Below, piece by piece: positions 13,503 to 20,251 of a DNA stretch of 27,779 nucleotides (position 1 is its first letter; each line of letters opens with the position of its first letter). The DNA is taken from the IMG/VR virus record IMGVR_UViG_3300042154_001176, positions 1 to 27,779 of that record; one strand, 5' to 3'. The translations under genes and the position numbers were made by a program. The notes under the pieces are model-generated. The model was given only the letters and a program-made list of their open reading frames with translations. It made no database searches and was not told the origin of the DNA. Origin of the DNA: a virus.

Positions 13503-14157
13503 AATTTAGAACCTCATTTGCTTCAACATGATTATTATACAAAGAATCAACGATTTTGTCAACTCTTATTTTCAACTCATCTAATGAACAATTATTGTCC
13601 ATCACTATGTCATAATGTGCACCAATCCAAGCCCACTCTGAATAATGAACTTCTGGATACGCATTACGCATTATATCTAACTTATTGTATACATTGCACT
13701 CTCTAGCAAGAGTATACCACTCAGGATCATCACCACGACGAACACGAATAACAACTCCCCCAGAATCTTTAATAGCGTTGATTTCATTTGGGAATCTCAC
13801 ATCAGCAATAACATAATTGTTGTATGGTGCTTGTTCGCAGCGACGTAGCACAGTATGAACCCAAAGGTCGGGGTGAAATACATCACGACCTGCCTCTGTG
13901 CCCATTAATTGTAATGCGAGTCTTGGTGAGAATTCTTTACCAAATTTGTCAGACCACCATTGATCAGGTTGTTCGCGCCATGCTCGAGATTCTGGAGTGT
14001 CTCCCTCAAGCATGGCACGATCCCAACCGAATACAGCAGCGCAAGAATCTTTCACACTATTCGCAAAACTTTCTTTGAAAAAGTTATGTCGTTCGACCAA
14101 GAGATCTGCGACTGTGCCTTTCCCTGCTCCGATGAAGCCAACAAGACCTACAATCAT
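13489..14157 (-). CDS. 1: Deoxynucleoside monophosphate kinase
   Basis: 222 residues. Phosphorylates dNMPs for DNA synthesis, like T4 gp1. Walker A is GFIGAGKGT at residues 7-15. GTEAGRDVFHPDLWV and YVIADVRFPNEINAI are typical of the family, followed by a VVIRVRRGDD lid region. T4 gp1 also accepts modified dCMP; whether this one does cannot be read. ATG 14157 lies 6 bases after the glycosyltransferase stop. It is in the same operon as the TET-like enzyme and gp45. Confidence 0.88.
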   Translation of the reverse strand: MIVGLVGFIGAGKGTVADLLVERHNFFKESFANSVKDSCAAVFGWDRAMLEGDTPESRAWREQPDQWWSDKFGKEFSPRLALQLMGTEAGRDVFHPDLWVHTVLRRCEQAPYNNYVIADVRFPNEINAIKDSGGVVIRVRRGDDPEWYTLARECNVYNKLDIMRNAYPEVHYSEWAWIGAHYDIVMDNNCSLDELKIRVDKIVDSLYNNHVEANEVLNYETF

Positions 14158-14163
14158 ACAATA

Positions 14164-14979
14164 TTAGAGTGTGCCGACGTAGTTAGCAACTGCTGGCATA
14201 TCACCAGTGAATGCATAGGTGCCGATATGATGTGTACGCATCCATGGGCAGAGCCAAATCTGACCACCAAGACGACGCCACCACTGGCAGAACATGTAGT
14301 CTTCAGACAAGTAACGATCTGAACCGAAGCCACCGTTTTCCTTGCTGTCAATTACTGTATCAAAGTATGCATGGATATAGCGCGAGCCATCGAAGTTGGC
14401 TTGACCAACGTGATCAGGTTTGTAGCGAAGTTGCGGATAAGCATCCTTGAACTTGTCGAATACTGCACGCTTCACCATCATGAAACCAGTGCCAATTTCA
14501 AGAACTTCAATTGGCTCGGCGACAGAGAACTTCTCAGTGCCTGGTGCTGGATTGAATACGAAATCGCCAGCAACCTTTTCTAATTCACCTGCTTCAATAT
14601 CTGGGAATTTCTTAACAGCATCTTTAACTGCACTCCACTTAATTGACTTCTTTGGATATGGACCACCGACAACGTCCTTATCTAAGGCTAGAAGTGCAAT
14701 CACATCACGTGGATCAAAGTGAATGTCAGCGTCAAGAAAAAGCAAATGAGTAAATCCTTCTGCGCGAAGGAACTCATCGACAAGATAATTGCGTGCTCTA
14801 GTGATTAGAGATTCGTTGAAGATAAACGAATAACGAATCTCAATACCATAATTTGCACAAAGCGTTTGTAAGTCAAGGCAAGACTTTAGATACATGCCAT
14901 GAGCCATGCCGCCATACATTGGCGTGGCTACGAATAGTTTATGTTTTCGTAGTTCTTCTACTTTTACTTCTAATTGCAT
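14164..14979 (-). CDS. GT-A glycosyltransferase
   Basis: 271 residues. FVATPMYGGMAHGMY opens the fold, and HLLFLDADIHFDP (D83-A-D85) is the DxD metal/UDP-sugar motif. VVGGPYPKKSIKW and IGTGFMMVKRAVF are typical of a glycosyltransferase group I recognise from T4-like phages. YLSEDYMFCQWWRRLGG and HHIGTY supply the usual acceptor-loop acidic residues and a metal-binding His. CTGGAG precedes ATG 14979. Third gene after the strong promoter at 17.7 kb, next to a GT-B enzyme and the TET-like oxygenase, so a role in DNA glycosylation is plausible. It has no clamp-type tail. Confidence 0.8.
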   Translation of the reverse strand: MQLEVKVEELRKHKLFVATPMYGGMAHGMYLKSCLDLQTLCANYGIEIRYSFIFNESLITRARNYLVDEFLRAEGFTHLLFLDADIHFDPRDVIALLALDKDVVGGPYPKKSIKWSAVKDAVKKFPDIEAGELEKVAGDFVFNPAPGTEKFSVAEPIEVLEIGTGFMMVKRAVFDKFKDAYPQLRYKPDHVGQANFDGSRYIHAYFDTVIDSKENGGFGSDRYLSEDYMFCQWWRRLGGQIWLCPWMRTHHIGTYAFTGDMPAVANYVGTL

Positions 14980-15019
14980 ATTAACTCCAGAGTATAAAAT
15001 TCAACCACTATGTATATAG

Positions 15020-16348
15020 TCAACCGAAAAGATCTTCTAACGTGCTGACTACGTTTAGTTTCTCATTAAATTTAAAGTGTCCATTCCAAACAGAATCAAC
15101 TGTGTCGTTTAGACTTTCATCATATTTACCAACCTTAACTTCGCAAGTATGATATGCGAGAGCAAGATATTGCGACGCGATTTCTTTACGATCAAATTGC
15201 TTGACGAATTCCCAGTTGTTAGCAACAATCTTGCCATAATCAAACGGTTCCATCGCAAGGAATTTATTACAGAGATCACCAAACTGTTTTGGTGTTGCAT
15301 CCCAAGGAATCATGAGATAATTTTTACCAGGCTTGAGTAGACCGATGCCCTTCTCGTTATCAGACACACCAAGATTACGAGCAATAGGAACAACGCCCAT
15401 AAGCATCGCATCAATGACAACACGATTAAAGTGTTCGCCATAAGTTTTAGACCACGAAGGATCTAACAAGAACTTGCTGCGACTGAGAATCTCATCGCGC
15501 TTTTGTTCAGACACAAAGCCAATGTATTGCATCCCCACATTCAAAGCATTGATCCAGATTGGGTGATTGATTCTCTCTTCACCTGCTTGCGGATCGCGAT
15601 CAAATGTGCAATAATATTCTGGCTTACACTTATCTTTTGATGCCATGTAAGCACGCTCAATACCATCACCAGCAAGTATAACTCTACCATGAATGTATGG
15701 AACTGCTGCTACGAGGTCATCAACACGCTTCCAACGCTTGAACGTTTGAAGCGAGAAGATGGTGTTTGTTTTCTCATCGAAAGATGTTCCGCGCTTTCTG
15801 GAGATATCCTGAGGGTTCAAAATCAACAAACGAGGAATGTTCATTGCCTCTGCTTGATTGAATGCGCTCGGATGAACGCAAGCCAACGCTGCGATATATG
15901 GACGAAGATGATGAATCCATGGATAGTTTTTGCGTAAATTGCCATCGTGAACGATTACGACGTGCTTCGCCTTTACGTCCTTGAACATTCTTAGCCATGA
16001 TTGTTTTCCCTCTGAATCCTGACACTTAAAGCCAAAGATAGATTGCCAAATAACAACATCATAATTGTTAGCAAGATTAACAAACTTATTCACATCGTCA
16101 TCATTGATGAACGACAGATATTCACCGCGCCATCCTTTGCCTTGGTGGACTGGAAGCCCAGTTCCTACACCAATATCATATCCTTCTTTATCATAGTCAT
16201 CTGAGAACTTGCCACCAGTTTTTGTAGAGCGCAGGTAAACAAATCCAGTCTCATGACCAAGATCTTTGAAACCAGCAATCAATTGCTCAGTGTGAGAAAT
16301 GATGCCACCGAAGTTATTAAAGTCGTGAACAACAGTTAGTATTTTCAT
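15020..16348 (-). CDS. GT-B (GT4-like) glycosyltransferase with clamp-type tail
   Basis: 442 residues. The N-terminal domain starts MKILTVVHDFNNFGGIISHTEQLI, with the glycine-rich acceptor loop. The C-terminal donor domain has LQTFKRWKRVDDLVAA, VILAGDG, QYIGFVSEQKRDEIL, and an E-x7-D donor motif at E305/D313 followed by AMLMGVVPIARN. The last eight residues (435-442) are STLEDLFG, identical to the end of the adjacent TET-like oxygenase and similar to T4 gp43's SLDFLFG. It follows the oxygenase by 3 bases. Likely role: adding a sugar to the base made by that oxygenase. The sugar donor is unknown. A GT4 enzyme of surface glycans is the main alternative, but the shared tail argues against it. 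Confidence 0.8.
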   Translation of the reverse strand: MKILTVVHDFNNFGGIISHTEQLIAGFKDLGHETGFVYLRSTKTGGKFSDDYDKEGYDIGVGTGLPVHQGKGWRGEYLSFINDDDVNKFVNLANNYDVVIWQSIFGFKCQDSEGKQSWLRMFKDVKAKHVVIVHDGNLRKNYPWIHHLRPYIAALACVHPSAFNQAEAMNIPRLLILNPQDISRKRGTSFDEKTNTIFSLQTFKRWKRVDDLVAAVPYIHGRVILAGDGIERAYMASKDKCKPEYYCTFDRDPQAGEERINHPIWINALNVGMQYIGFVSEQKRDEILSRSKFLLDPSWSKTYGEHFNRVVIDAMLMGVVPIARNLGVSDNEKGIGLLKPGKNYLMIPWDATPKQFGDLCNKFLAMEPFDYGKIVANNWEFVKQFDRKEIASQYLALAYHTCEVKVGKYDESLNDTVDSVWNGHFKFNEKLNVVSTLEDLFG

Positions 16349-16351
16349 AAA

Positions 16352-17644
16352 TTATCCGAATAAATCTTCTAGGGTAGACGCTTTATTATACGCTTCTGGA
16401 TGGTATTTGGCAACCATTTCTCGACCGCCATGTTTTTCCAAGTAATCATACCATTCTTGTTCTTCCCACATTCCTGGACTGATTCCGTTCCAGAGTTTTC
16501 GTTGTAGTGGGTGTTCTTTGTTTTTTCTACGGCACTCAACATAATTAAATCGATGATCTTCATATTCCTTGCTCCCAAGTTCAAGCATCTTTTCTCGCAG
16601 ATAACATACAAGACTAATGCGCTCAGCAACATCATCATGCATTACAATCGGAGTGTTACCGTGCATGCATTCATGATTGTTTACAAGTAATAGATCTCCT
16701 GGGCGAACATTAATTGCTATTCTGACTTCAGGCAAAACCAAGTAACCGCCAGAATAATTCCCATTATTAGATAAAACCAACAAATTGGAGAGTCCATCTG
16801 TAAAATCTCCTGCGTCATAATGCGCTGCTGTTCGAAATGTTTTGTTCACTGTGATTGTTGTAAACACAGTTCCTGGCACAAGAAACGCAGGATCAATTTT
16901 ATCTGCGGCTGCGCGTTGATTACTCCAACGTTGAGGAAGGAGTTCTTTGAATCCGTTATCTAACGTTTGAAGAAACGGAAAAGATAATTGAAACTTATCG
17001 TAACTGGTCTGAGTATAAGAAGTAGCGCGACCATAAGGAATCCGAGGGTAGCGATCGAACCAGCCAGCAATACCTGAGTAAACGATATTGGCATACGTCG
17101 TGTCTGAAATGAACGTATCTTGAACAAGTTTGGCTTCATTGATAACCTTCTCTAAATCTTTTTCTTGAATAAGATTATTCAGCCATTTGTCCCAATTAAA
17201 TTCTGCTTCCTTGACTTCTTGAGCAAGCCAAACAAGACCACGAGAAGAAACGGCATCTTTATTTAACTCGTGAATGCGCTCAACTTCATCTTTTAAATCT
17301 AGACCAAGATTGTTAACAGAAATCTTGGCTAGGAATTCTAGAGTGCGATATTGAACTTCGGTGACCCAGTCGCGACCACCACACTTGTCGCCTTTCGGAC
17401 CAGCAGCAAGTCCACGATTCTGTGAAGCAACAGCAGCATCACGCAATCCTGCGTAGGCTTGATCCTGTTGTTCTTTGCTGAAGAAGTTCTTGCGAAACTT
17501 GAACGCAATGTTTTCTTCGCTTTCGCTTCCGATATAGCAATCTGTATCTTCTTCGATCACAACATCATAATGCGATTCATCAAGGAATTGACCAAGAAGA
17601 TGCGCGCAATCGTGTTTGTTTTTTGCTACAATTACTTTGACCAT
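16352..17644 (-). CDS. TET/JBP-family DNA base oxygenase with clamp-type tail
   Basis: 430 residues. A 2OG-Fe(II) dioxygenase of the TET/JBP kind, which oxidises the 5-methyl group of 5-methylcytosine or thymine in DNA. Visible features: GTVFTTITVNKTF, iron ligands H275-Y-D277, LSNLLVLSNNGNYSGGYLVLP, VRPGDLLLVNNHECMHGNTP with H328 as distal ligand, and the 2OG-binding R342 in ERISLVCYLRE. The N-terminal 250 residues are family-specific and include GGRDWVTEVQYRTLEFLAK. The C-terminus (423-430) is STLEDLFG, like T4 clamp-binding tails. ATG 17644 has GAGAGGTG upstream. It is the first gene of the operon behind a consensus promoter. A partner DNA C5-methyltransferase, which a 5mC route would need, is not in the window. 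Confidence 0.83.
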   Translation of the reverse strand: MVKVIVAKNKHDCAHLLGQFLDESHYDVVIEEDTDCYIGSESEENIAFKFRKNFFSKEQQDQAYAGLRDAAVASQNRGLAAGPKGDKCGGRDWVTEVQYRTLEFLAKISVNNLGLDLKDEVERIHELNKDAVSSRGLVWLAQEVKEAEFNWDKWLNNLIQEKDLEKVINEAKLVQDTFISDTTYANIVYSGIAGWFDRYPRIPYGRATSYTQTSYDKFQLSFPFLQTLDNGFKELLPQRWSNQRAAADKIDPAFLVPGTVFTTITVNKTFRTAAHYDAGDFTDGLSNLLVLSNNGNYSGGYLVLPEVRIAINVRPGDLLLVNNHECMHGNTPIVMHDDVAERISLVCYLREKMLELGSKEYEDHRFNYVECRRKNKEHPLQRKLWNGISPGMWEEQEWYDYLEKHGGREMVAKYHPEAYNKASTLEDLFG

Positions 17645-17645
17645 G

Positions 17646-17670
17646 AGAACACCTCTCTGCTTTGTGTTCT
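17646..17670 (-). promoter_or_regulatory. Inverted repeat at TET operon start (candidate operator)
   Basis: AGAACAC (minus strand 17670-17664) and GTGTTCT (17652-17646) form a perfect 7-bp inverted repeat with an 11-base centre, starting directly after the -10 box. The expected transcription start lies at about 17664-17667, so only part of the left arm would be in the RNA. A repressor operator on DNA is therefore more likely than an mRNA hairpin, though the right arm overlaps the ribosome site GAGGTG. Confidence 0.5.
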
Positions 17671-17699
17671 ATTATATATGTGCATTAGTTCCTTGTCAA
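17671..17699 (-). promoter_or_regulatory. Consensus sigma70 promoter for TET/replication operon
   Basis: Minus strand: -35 TTGACA at 17699-17694, a 17-base spacer, and -10 TATAAT at 17676-17671. Both hexamers are perfect E. coli sigma70 consensus and the spacing is ideal, so this should be an early promoter read by unmodified host RNA polymerase. It drives the TET, GT, GT, dNMP kinase, 45, 44, 62, regA and dUTPase series. Unlike modules A-C, it lacks the GTTATTGATT box and has a normal leader with a ribosome site. Confidence 0.9.
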
Positions 17700-17730
17700 A
17701 TAAACTGTGGGGGACTGAACGTCCCCCACA
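17697..17730 (-). terminator. Intrinsic terminator after the HTH gene
   Basis: A perfect 10-bp, very GC-rich inverted repeat: TGTGGGGGAC (17706-17715) and GTCCCCCACA (17721-17730), with a 5-base loop. On the minus strand it is followed by GTTTATTTG, a short T-rich tract. It ends transcription coming from the gene at 17762-18058. The T-tract runs into the -35 box of the next promoter, so terminator and promoter are packed together. Confidence 0.82.
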
Positions 17731-17761
17731 AGAACCAGAATGGTTTTAACAAATGCCAAGA

Positions 17762-18058
17762 TTAGGCATTCATTGAGACGCTGATCGCATTGCGATAGAG
17801 CGTCTTGCGAGCGCGAGCAACCTGACCGCGATCGATATACTTCTCGAACTGCTCCGAAGGAGCGCCGAGACGGTACTCGAAAGTCTTGGTGCCGTCGCTG
17901 AGAGTCGTACGGTTCGTGTAAACCGAGATACCCTCATTGCGCGCACGGTACGCAAGATCAGCAGCGTTGTCAACCTTGAACATCGCACGAACTTGGCGCG
18001 AAGTCACGGTGTTGCCGCGAGCAAGATAAGTAACAAATGAATTAAGAGCATTAGACAT
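17762..18058 (-). CDS. Small DNA-binding-like (winged HTH) protein
   Basis: 98 residues from ATG 18058. LARGNTVTSRQVRAMFKVDNAADLAYRARNEGISVYTNR has the spacing of a helix-turn-helix followed by a beta wing (TKTFEYRLG). The C-terminus is basic. I recognise similar small HTH-like proteins in T4-like phages; target unknown. GTG 18073 in the same frame would add five residues. Both starts have ribosome sites (GAGGTG and GAAGG), and the GTG overlaps the stop of a 17-codon upstream frame. It stands alone between its own promoter (18131-18159) and a strong terminator, as expected for an abundant early regulator or DNA-binding protein. Confidence 0.66.
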   Translation of the reverse strand: MSNALNSFVTYLARGNTVTSRQVRAMFKVDNAADLAYRARNEGISVYTNRTTLSDGTKTFEYRLGAPSEQFEKYIDRGQVARARKTLYRNAISVSMNA

Positions 18059-18069
18059 ATAATATACCT

Positions 18070-18123
18070 TCACAAAAACACCTCTTCAATAATGTCGCAA
18101 GAGCGAGGCTTATCTTGCAACAT
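18070..18123 (-). CDS. 17-codon leader ORF, possibly leaderless
   Basis: ATG 18123 lies 7 bases after the -10 of the promoter at 18131-18159, so the transcript should begin at or beside it. The 17-codon frame (MLQDKPRSCDIIEEVFL) stops at TGA 18070-18072, which overlaps the alternative GTG start of the HTH gene (GTGA). GCAAGA and TCTTGC inside it form a 6-bp stem-loop (about 18097-18118). It may be a leader peptide or a translational on-ramp. Confidence 0.35.
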   Translation of the reverse strand: MLQDKPRSCDIIEEVFL

Positions 18124-18130
18124 ACCATTT

Positions 18131-18159
18131 AGTATACTACAACAAATGGCAAAAGTAAA
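18131..18159 (-). promoter_or_regulatory. Sigma70-type promoter for the HTH gene
   Basis: Minus strand: -35 TTTACT at 18159-18154, a 17-base spacer, and -10 TATACT at 18136-18131. The -35 and spacer match modules A-C, but the GTTATTGATT box is not present at the equivalent position. An ATG follows 7 bases after the -10, one base more than in the modules. Confidence 0.75.
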
Positions 18160-18166
18160 CTATTGC

Positions 18167-18634
18167 TTACCAACTAGACTGATAGTAAAAATTCCAATCC
18201 TTCTCAGAAAGCAAAAGTGTATCGTTGACAATTTCAACAGTCAACTCAAGGTCGCTGAAATACCAATCATCATACTCAGTGCCTCCAAAAAAGAACCCAC
18301 TGGTCGACGGCAAGAGTTCTGCAGCAAGAGAACGATTCGCCAAGACCTGTTCGCAGAGATTCTTCAACTCCTCAAGTTTTTCTCTGCTGACATAATATTC
18401 TTTGCAATCATCTTCGCCTTCTTGCACTTCTTGCACAAACCAACCATGGATTGCATTTGCCTTTCGCCAATAGCCAACACTAGCAGTAATCTCTTTAATA
18501 GGATGACCGTTTTCCTGTGTCATGTAAACAGCCAACTCGGGAAAGAGATTCATCATCTCTCTCTTCTTTGCGAGGTCGGCTTCGTTGTAATCCGAAAGAT
18601 ACCGCTTCGCATTCAAATACATATCAAGACCCAT
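18167..18634 (-). CDS. Conserved protein of the MGLDMYL family
   Basis: 155 residues. The opening MGLDMYLNAKRYL, the central VGYWRKANAIHGWFV, the DDCKEYYVSREKLEEL segment, SGFFFGGTEYDDWYF and the final YYQSSW form a signature I recognise from proteins found in many phages and some bacteria. Function unknown. Conserved His, Trp, Tyr and acidic residues could form an enzymatic or nucleic-acid-binding surface. It follows the 57-codon gene by 2 bases and is last in the transcription unit headed by the MoxR-type ATPase. Confidence 0.75.
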   Translation of the reverse strand: MGLDMYLNAKRYLSDYNEADLAKKREMMNLFPELAVYMTQENGHPIKEITASVGYWRKANAIHGWFVQEVQEGEDDCKEYYVSREKLEELKNLCEQVLANRSLAAELLPSTSGFFFGGTEYDDWYFSDLELTVEIVNDTLLLSEKDWNFYYQSSW

Positions 18635-18636
18635 AA

Positions 18637-18810
18637 TTATTGCTTGTGCCTCTCAGCAAAAGTTTGCATCCAATTCTTCACAAGATCTTTAGCCTCATTC
18701 CTGCTGACACCAAAAGCATCAGAGACATAAGGAGCAGCACCAAACATATTGATTGCACCAGACTCGCGAAGTTTGTCAAGAAACACATTCACCTTTTCTT
18801 GCAGTTCCAT
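18637..18810 (-). CDS. 57-residue conserved small protein
   Basis: Helical, with FLDKLRESGAINMFGAAPYV and FGVSRNEAKDLVKNWMQTFAERH. I recognise the G-A-I-N-M-F-G-A-x-P-Y core from tiny phage proteins of unknown function. ATG 18810 overlaps the MoxR-type ATPase stop as TAATG and has GGGAGTGAAG upstream. Real and coupled, judging from overlap, ribosome site and the conserved core. Confidence 0.68.
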   Translation of the reverse strand: MELQEKVNVFLDKLRESGAINMFGAAPYVSDAFGVSRNEAKDLVKNWMQTFAERHKQ

Positions 18811-20168
18811 TACTTCACTCCCTTCGCAGCAACAATCTTGATAAGAGTGTCAAGAACTCGAGCCTTGATCTGCTCAGCAGTCAGACCTTGATCAAGCATC
18901 TCAACCAATTCTTGTTCGCTGAACGAGACTGTCTCGTCTTTATAACGGAAAGTGGTGTATCCAGTATCAGAATTCTTGACAAAAACCAACTCATCAACAC
19001 TAGGTGCTGCAGGAGCAGGAGTCGCCTCAGCATCAACCTTCGTGTACAGATCCAAGAACGCAGTCTTGGTGTCAGCATCGAATCGATTCAAGCACATCTC
19101 AATTGCCTTCAAGCGATTGTTGAAGATAGAGAATGCCTTACTGATATGCACAAGACGACGAGTCGAGATAACTTCGTCGACCGCACCATCAGCAAAAGAC
19201 TTGCGGATAACTTCAGCCCACGTGATCAGACGATCAATGAACGTCGTGTCAGTGATATTCAGAACAGCGAAATTCTTCTCAAGAATCTTGCGCTCAGTAT
19301 TGGCTGGCGGATACTCTTGCTCAACAGTGATCGCGAAACGCTCAAGGAATGCTTCATTGAGCAAGTTTGTGCCGATGAATCGACCATCGTCGCTGCCCTT
19401 GCCCTTCGTGTTCGCAGTCGCAATCACATTGAAGCCAGCGGCAGGGTGGACAACTTCACCAGTCTTCTTGTCGAAATATGGCTTGCCCTCAAGAATCGGC
19501 TGCAAGCACAGGATATCCTCGGTGCCGAGGTCACACTCATCAAGAAGAAGAACAGCACCACGACGCATTGCAGTAATCACAGGACCTTCGCGACGAATCG
19601 TGCTACCATCTACCAACTCATAAGAGCCGATGAGGTCAGACTCGTCGGTGCGCTTCGTGATATTGACGCGAATCAACTCACGCTTGAGCGCAGCACAAAC
19701 CTGCTCAATCATCATCGTCTTGCCGTTACCTGACAAACCAGTGATGTAGATGGGATAGAAGATTCGCGACTTGATGATGTCACGCATGTCGTTGTAGAAG
19801 CCGAACGGCACATACGTTTCGTTGCGATCAGGCACAAACGACTCGGTGACGTTTTGCGCACGCCGAGAAGCAATATTCACAACCTGCGCAGCAAACGCAG
19901 GAGCAGCAGCCGCAACAGGCACAGACTTCTGCTTCACAGGCGCAGTAGCGACACTGTTTGCCGCAATGCTGAATTCGCCACGACCAACCTTGCGCTCACG
20001 CAGGATGAAGTATGGGAAATTCTGAACACCATTCTTCTTACTCTCGCAGAAGGTATTGAGTTCCTTCAGCGAAATCGTATCCTTGTCGAAGTGCGAACGC
20101 AACTTCTCGAGAATCTCGCTGCGCGCAGCAGGGTCATTATAAAAGGACTTCCTCACATCAAACTCCAT
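18810..20168 (-). CDS. cobS: MoxR/CobS-type AAA+ ATPase
   Basis: 452 residues. Walker A GLSGNGKT at 144-151, Walker B AVLLLDECD around 205-213, sensor and arginine-finger region NLLNEAFLERFAI at 268-280. The N-terminal 115 residues carry a small helical domain (LRSHFDKDTISLKELNTF...) and an Ala/Pro linker; a C-terminal acidic extension follows residue 350. Phage copies are often labelled CobS after the cobaltochelatase subunit, but no other cobalamin gene is here. MoxR ATPases work with vWA proteins to remodel targets, and the vWA partner is the adjacent upstream gene. It is the first gene after promoter module B. The start has no good ribosome site and overlaps a 9-codon frame starting at 20187. 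Confidence 0.85.
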   Translation of the reverse strand: MEFDVRKSFYNDPAARSEILEKLRSHFDKDTISLKELNTFCESKKNGVQNFPYFILRERKVGRGEFSIAANSVATAPVKQKSVPVAAAAPAFAAQVVNIASRRAQNVTESFVPDRNETYVPFGFYNDMRDIIKSRIFYPIYITGLSGNGKTMMIEQVCAALKRELIRVNITKRTDESDLIGSYELVDGSTIRREGPVITAMRRGAVLLLDECDLGTEDILCLQPILEGKPYFDKKTGEVVHPAAGFNVIATANTKGKGSDDGRFIGTNLLNEAFLERFAITVEQEYPPANTERKILEKNFAVLNITDTTFIDRLITWAEVIRKSFADGAVDEVISTRRLVHISKAFSIFNNRLKAIEMCLNRFDADTKTAFLDLYTKVDAEATPAPAAPSVDELVFVKNSDTGYTTFRYKDETVSFSEQELVEMLDQGLTAEQIKARVLDTLIKIVAAKGVK

Positions 20169-20193
20169 AATAGATATAACTTACCATACAACC

Positions 20194-20251
20194 ATTATCG
20201 CTCGAAAACACTCGAAAGTAAAGGAGTATTTTCTTTATATAAATCAATAAC
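20194..20251 (-). promoter_or_regulatory. Promoter module B (sigma70-type, 10-bp box)
   Basis: Minus strand: GTTATTGATT box at 20251-20242, directly after the TAA of the vWA gene; -35 TTTACT at 20222-20217; 17-base spacer; -10 GATAAT at 20199-20194. An ATG follows exactly 6 bases later (20187), but it opens only a 9-codon frame ending at 20158 inside the ATPase gene, whose own ATG is at 20168. The bases after the -10 (GGTTGTATG) are identical to module C. Confidence 0.8.

Noticed and set aside
14979-15026. Promoter-like TTGACT ... TATACT upstream of the GT-A glycosyltransferase gene
   Set aside because: The spacing is 21 bases, too long for sigma70, and no 17-base combination gives two good hexamers. 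The gene is probably read from the 17.7 kb promoter.
18753-19733. 326-codon plus-strand frame
   Set aside because: Antisense to the MoxR-type ATPase and the 57-codon gene; composition is Arg/Ser/Leu-rich without motifs, typical of a shadow frame.
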